Assembly (NCBI GenBank): GCA_017618075.1
Contig: JAFZUY010000048.1
Location: 1 to 61,872 of the forward strand
Length of the DNA: 61,872 nucleotides
Direction: 5' to 3'
From: Lachnospiraceae bacterium
Lineage (GTDB): Bacteria > Bacillota > Clostridia > Lachnospirales > Lachnospiraceae
Of this stretch, positions 60,599-61,872 are shown in pieces. Both the position numbers and the translations under genes were made by a program. Position 1 is the first letter of the stretch. Each line of letters starts with the position of its first letter. Below the pieces are notes generated by a model. That model did no database searches, was not told the DNA's origin, and was given only the letters and a program-made list of their open reading frames with translations.

Positions 60599-61012
60599 AT
60601 GTGGTTTTGGTTTGCACTTGCTTCTGCTGTATTTGCAGCATTGACTTCGATACTGGCCAAAGTCGGCATTGAGGGGGTTAATTCTAATCTTGCAACGGCG
60701 ATCCGTACAGTAGTTGTGGTTGCTATGGCCTGGGGAATGGTTTTTATAACGAATTCCCAGGGAGGAATAGCTACTATAAGCAGGAAAAGTTGGATATTTC
60801 TAATCCTGTCTGGGCTGGCTACCGGAGCATCATGGCTGTGCTATTACAAGGCTCTGCAGATGGGTGAGGCTTCAAAGGTAGTGCCGATTGACAAGCTGAG
60901 TGTAGTTATTACTCTTGTTTTGGCATTTGTATTTCTTCATGAGAAGTTTACACCCAAGTCGGTGACAGGGTGTCTGTTGATCGGAGCAGGAACGTTGCTG
61001 ATGGTTTTGTGA
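60599..61012 (+). CDS. Single-domain EamA/DMT membrane protein
   Basis: 137 residues with about five membrane segments, equal to one EamA repeat: FALASAVFAALTSILAKVGIEGVNSNLATAIRT, WLCYYKALQMGEASKVVPIDKLSVVITLVLAFVFLHEKFTPKSVTGCLLIGAGTLLMVL. It is half the size of usual DMT transporters and would have to dimerise, as small multidrug-resistance-type proteins do. AAGGGAGA precedes the ATG. Cargo unknown. Confidence 0.88.
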   Translation: MWFWFALASAVFAALTSILAKVGIEGVNSNLATAIRTVVVVAMAWGMVFITNSQGGIATISRKSWIFLILSGLATGASWLCYYKALQMGEASKVVPIDKLSVVITLVLAFVFLHEKFTPKSVTGCLLIGAGTLLMVL

Positions 61013-61057
61013 TCGATTGCTTTTGCAAGTGAATCAATATTTCAGAGGTGAGAATGA

Positions 61058-61720
61058 ATGAAATGGTTTTGCAGGCATTGGTATGAAGTTGGGCTTTTTC
61101 CAGCGGGATTAGCGTTTGTTTGTTTGATCGTCCGGTGGGAAGATTTTTCAGTACTTCAAAGAATCAGTCTGGTCAATTTCATAGGGATTCTGCTCCATCA
61201 GTTTGAAGAATATGGCTTTCCTGGGGGAGCACCGGTGTTCCTTAACAAATATATGCGTGGCGGTACAGAACGATATCCTTTGAATCAGTTTTCGGCTATG
61301 ATGGTTAATGTTCTGATAGCTTATATCTGTTATTTACTGCCTGTGTTTATGCCTGATATTTTATGGCTGGGGATGGCGCCTATCCTGTTCGGGTGCGTTT
61401 TCCAGGTCGTACTTCATTTGGTTGTGTTTTTCGTAAAATTTCATCGTATTTATAACTCCGGCTTGGGCGCAGTGCTGCTTATCCATGTACCTTGCGGTAT
61501 TTTGTATATTTATTATGTTGCATCTCAAAGCTTGCTGACAGGCAGAACATGGTTGTTTACCGTGCTTTATCTGGTTACGATGATTGTGTTCACTGTTCTT
61601 ATTGGACAGAAGCTCTTTTCCAGAGAGGATAGCCCGTATCCTTTTGATGAAAAAGAAATCGAAGCCGGAAATAGATTTGCAAAAAGAATGGGGATTAATG
61701 AATTAAAGAATACAGTTTGA
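61058..61720 (+). CDS. HXXEE-domain membrane protein
   Basis: 220 residues with about six membrane segments. The sequence LLHQFEEYGFPGGAPVFLNKYM carries the H-x-x-E-E motif of this family, and NQFSAMMVNVLIAY the following N-containing segment. Function of the family is unknown. CAGAGGTGAGAATGA precedes the start. It probably shares the transcript starting at element D. Confidence 0.83.
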   Translation: MKWFCRHWYEVGLFPAGLAFVCLIVRWEDFSVLQRISLVNFIGILLHQFEEYGFPGGAPVFLNKYMRGGTERYPLNQFSAMMVNVLIAYICYLLPVFMPDILWLGMAPILFGCVFQVVLHLVVFFVKFHRIYNSGLGAVLLIHVPCGILYIYYVASQSLLTGRTWLFTVLYLVTMIVFTVLIGQKLFSREDSPYPFDEKEIEAGNRFAKRMGINELKNTV

Positions 61721-61809
61721 AGTACTTTATCTCGCAGTATAAATTAACACGATATGCCGGAAAGCATTATCCCTTCCAGCGATCATGTTTTCTGAAATTC
61801 TTTAACGAA

Positions 61810-61842
61810 AAGTCACGAGGTGTTGATCCCGTGGCTTTTTTG
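61810..61842 (+). terminator. Terminator after HXXEE gene
   Basis: AGTCACGAGGT pairs with ATCCCGTGGCT (G-U tolerant) around GTTG, followed by TTTTT. The rest of the window end (61721-61809) shows no gene. Confidence 0.78.
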
Positions 61843-61872
61843 AACGAACTGATGAAATGACTCACGGATGAA

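Overview
The window looks like chromosomal DNA of an anaerobic Gram-positive member of the Clostridia, most likely a Lachnospiraceae (Butyrivibrio-like) bacterium. The reasons are strong AGGAGG-type ribosome binding sites, LytTR-DUF3021 gene pairs, an FMN riboswitch on an ECF riboflavin transporter, the oxygen-independent (Cbi) cobalamin pathway, several [4Fe-4S] proteins and moderately low GC. No rRNA, tRNA or CRISPR array was seen. Taxonomy is inferred from gene content only.

Layout. 1-141: end of an IS element. 268-5299: two LytTR-DUF3021 modules, each preceded by a hydrolase gene (penicillin-binding-like serine hydrolase; alpha/beta hydrolase). The second has a clear promoter with two LytTR-type direct repeats. 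5335-6933: DUF4139 protein. 7018-7962: promoter, FMN riboswitch, ribU. 8031-8354: five 63-bp tandem repeats between two convergent terminators, then a HerA-like ATPase on the minus strand. 10.2-18.6 kb: housekeeping genes (thioesterase, ferredoxin-type aldo/keto reductase, secA, uracil permease, an unnamed EF-Tu-barrel/SseB-like protein, ilvE).

18.6-39.1 kb: a cobalamin locus all on the plus strand. A consensus promoter and cobalamin riboswitch precede an exported lipoprotein form of the cobalt chelatase CbiK. A strong terminator follows, then a lipoprotein, a BtuFCD-like ABC importer and cbiP-cobT-cobU-cobS-cobU-like-cobC-cbiB-cobD-cbiC-cbiD-cbiF-cbiG-cbiH-cbiJET-cbiA. cbiL, the uroporphyrinogen methyltransferase and the corrinoid adenosyltransferase are not in the window.

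39.2-47.9 kb: permease, GNAT, von Willebrand lipoprotein, iron alcohol dehydrogenase, ABC exporter and acyltransferase. 48.0-52.4 kb is partly a gene graveyard: an internally deleted aldo/keto reductase, a 12-codon tyrosine phosphatase stub, a broken zinc-ribbon gene and a frameshifted tautomerase surround an intact nitroreductase, serine hydrolase and YhcG-type nuclease.

52.4-61.8 kb is an accessory regulator/redox region: a methyltransferase/DMT pair, two TetR regulators, a monooxygenase, an EFR1 ferredoxin, a YwnB/YwnA-like pair with operator-like palindromes, a PPOX-ferredoxin gene, a zinc macrodomain plus SirTM-type sirtuin, and small membrane proteins. Four copies of a short conserved leader hairpin (TGGT-loop-ACCA) are scattered through it.

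The most notable points are the macrodomain-SirTM pair with an Fe-S flavoprotein-like neighbour and no visible GcvH-L/LplA partner, the exported CbiK next to a tetrapyrrole-type importer, and the repeated leader element.
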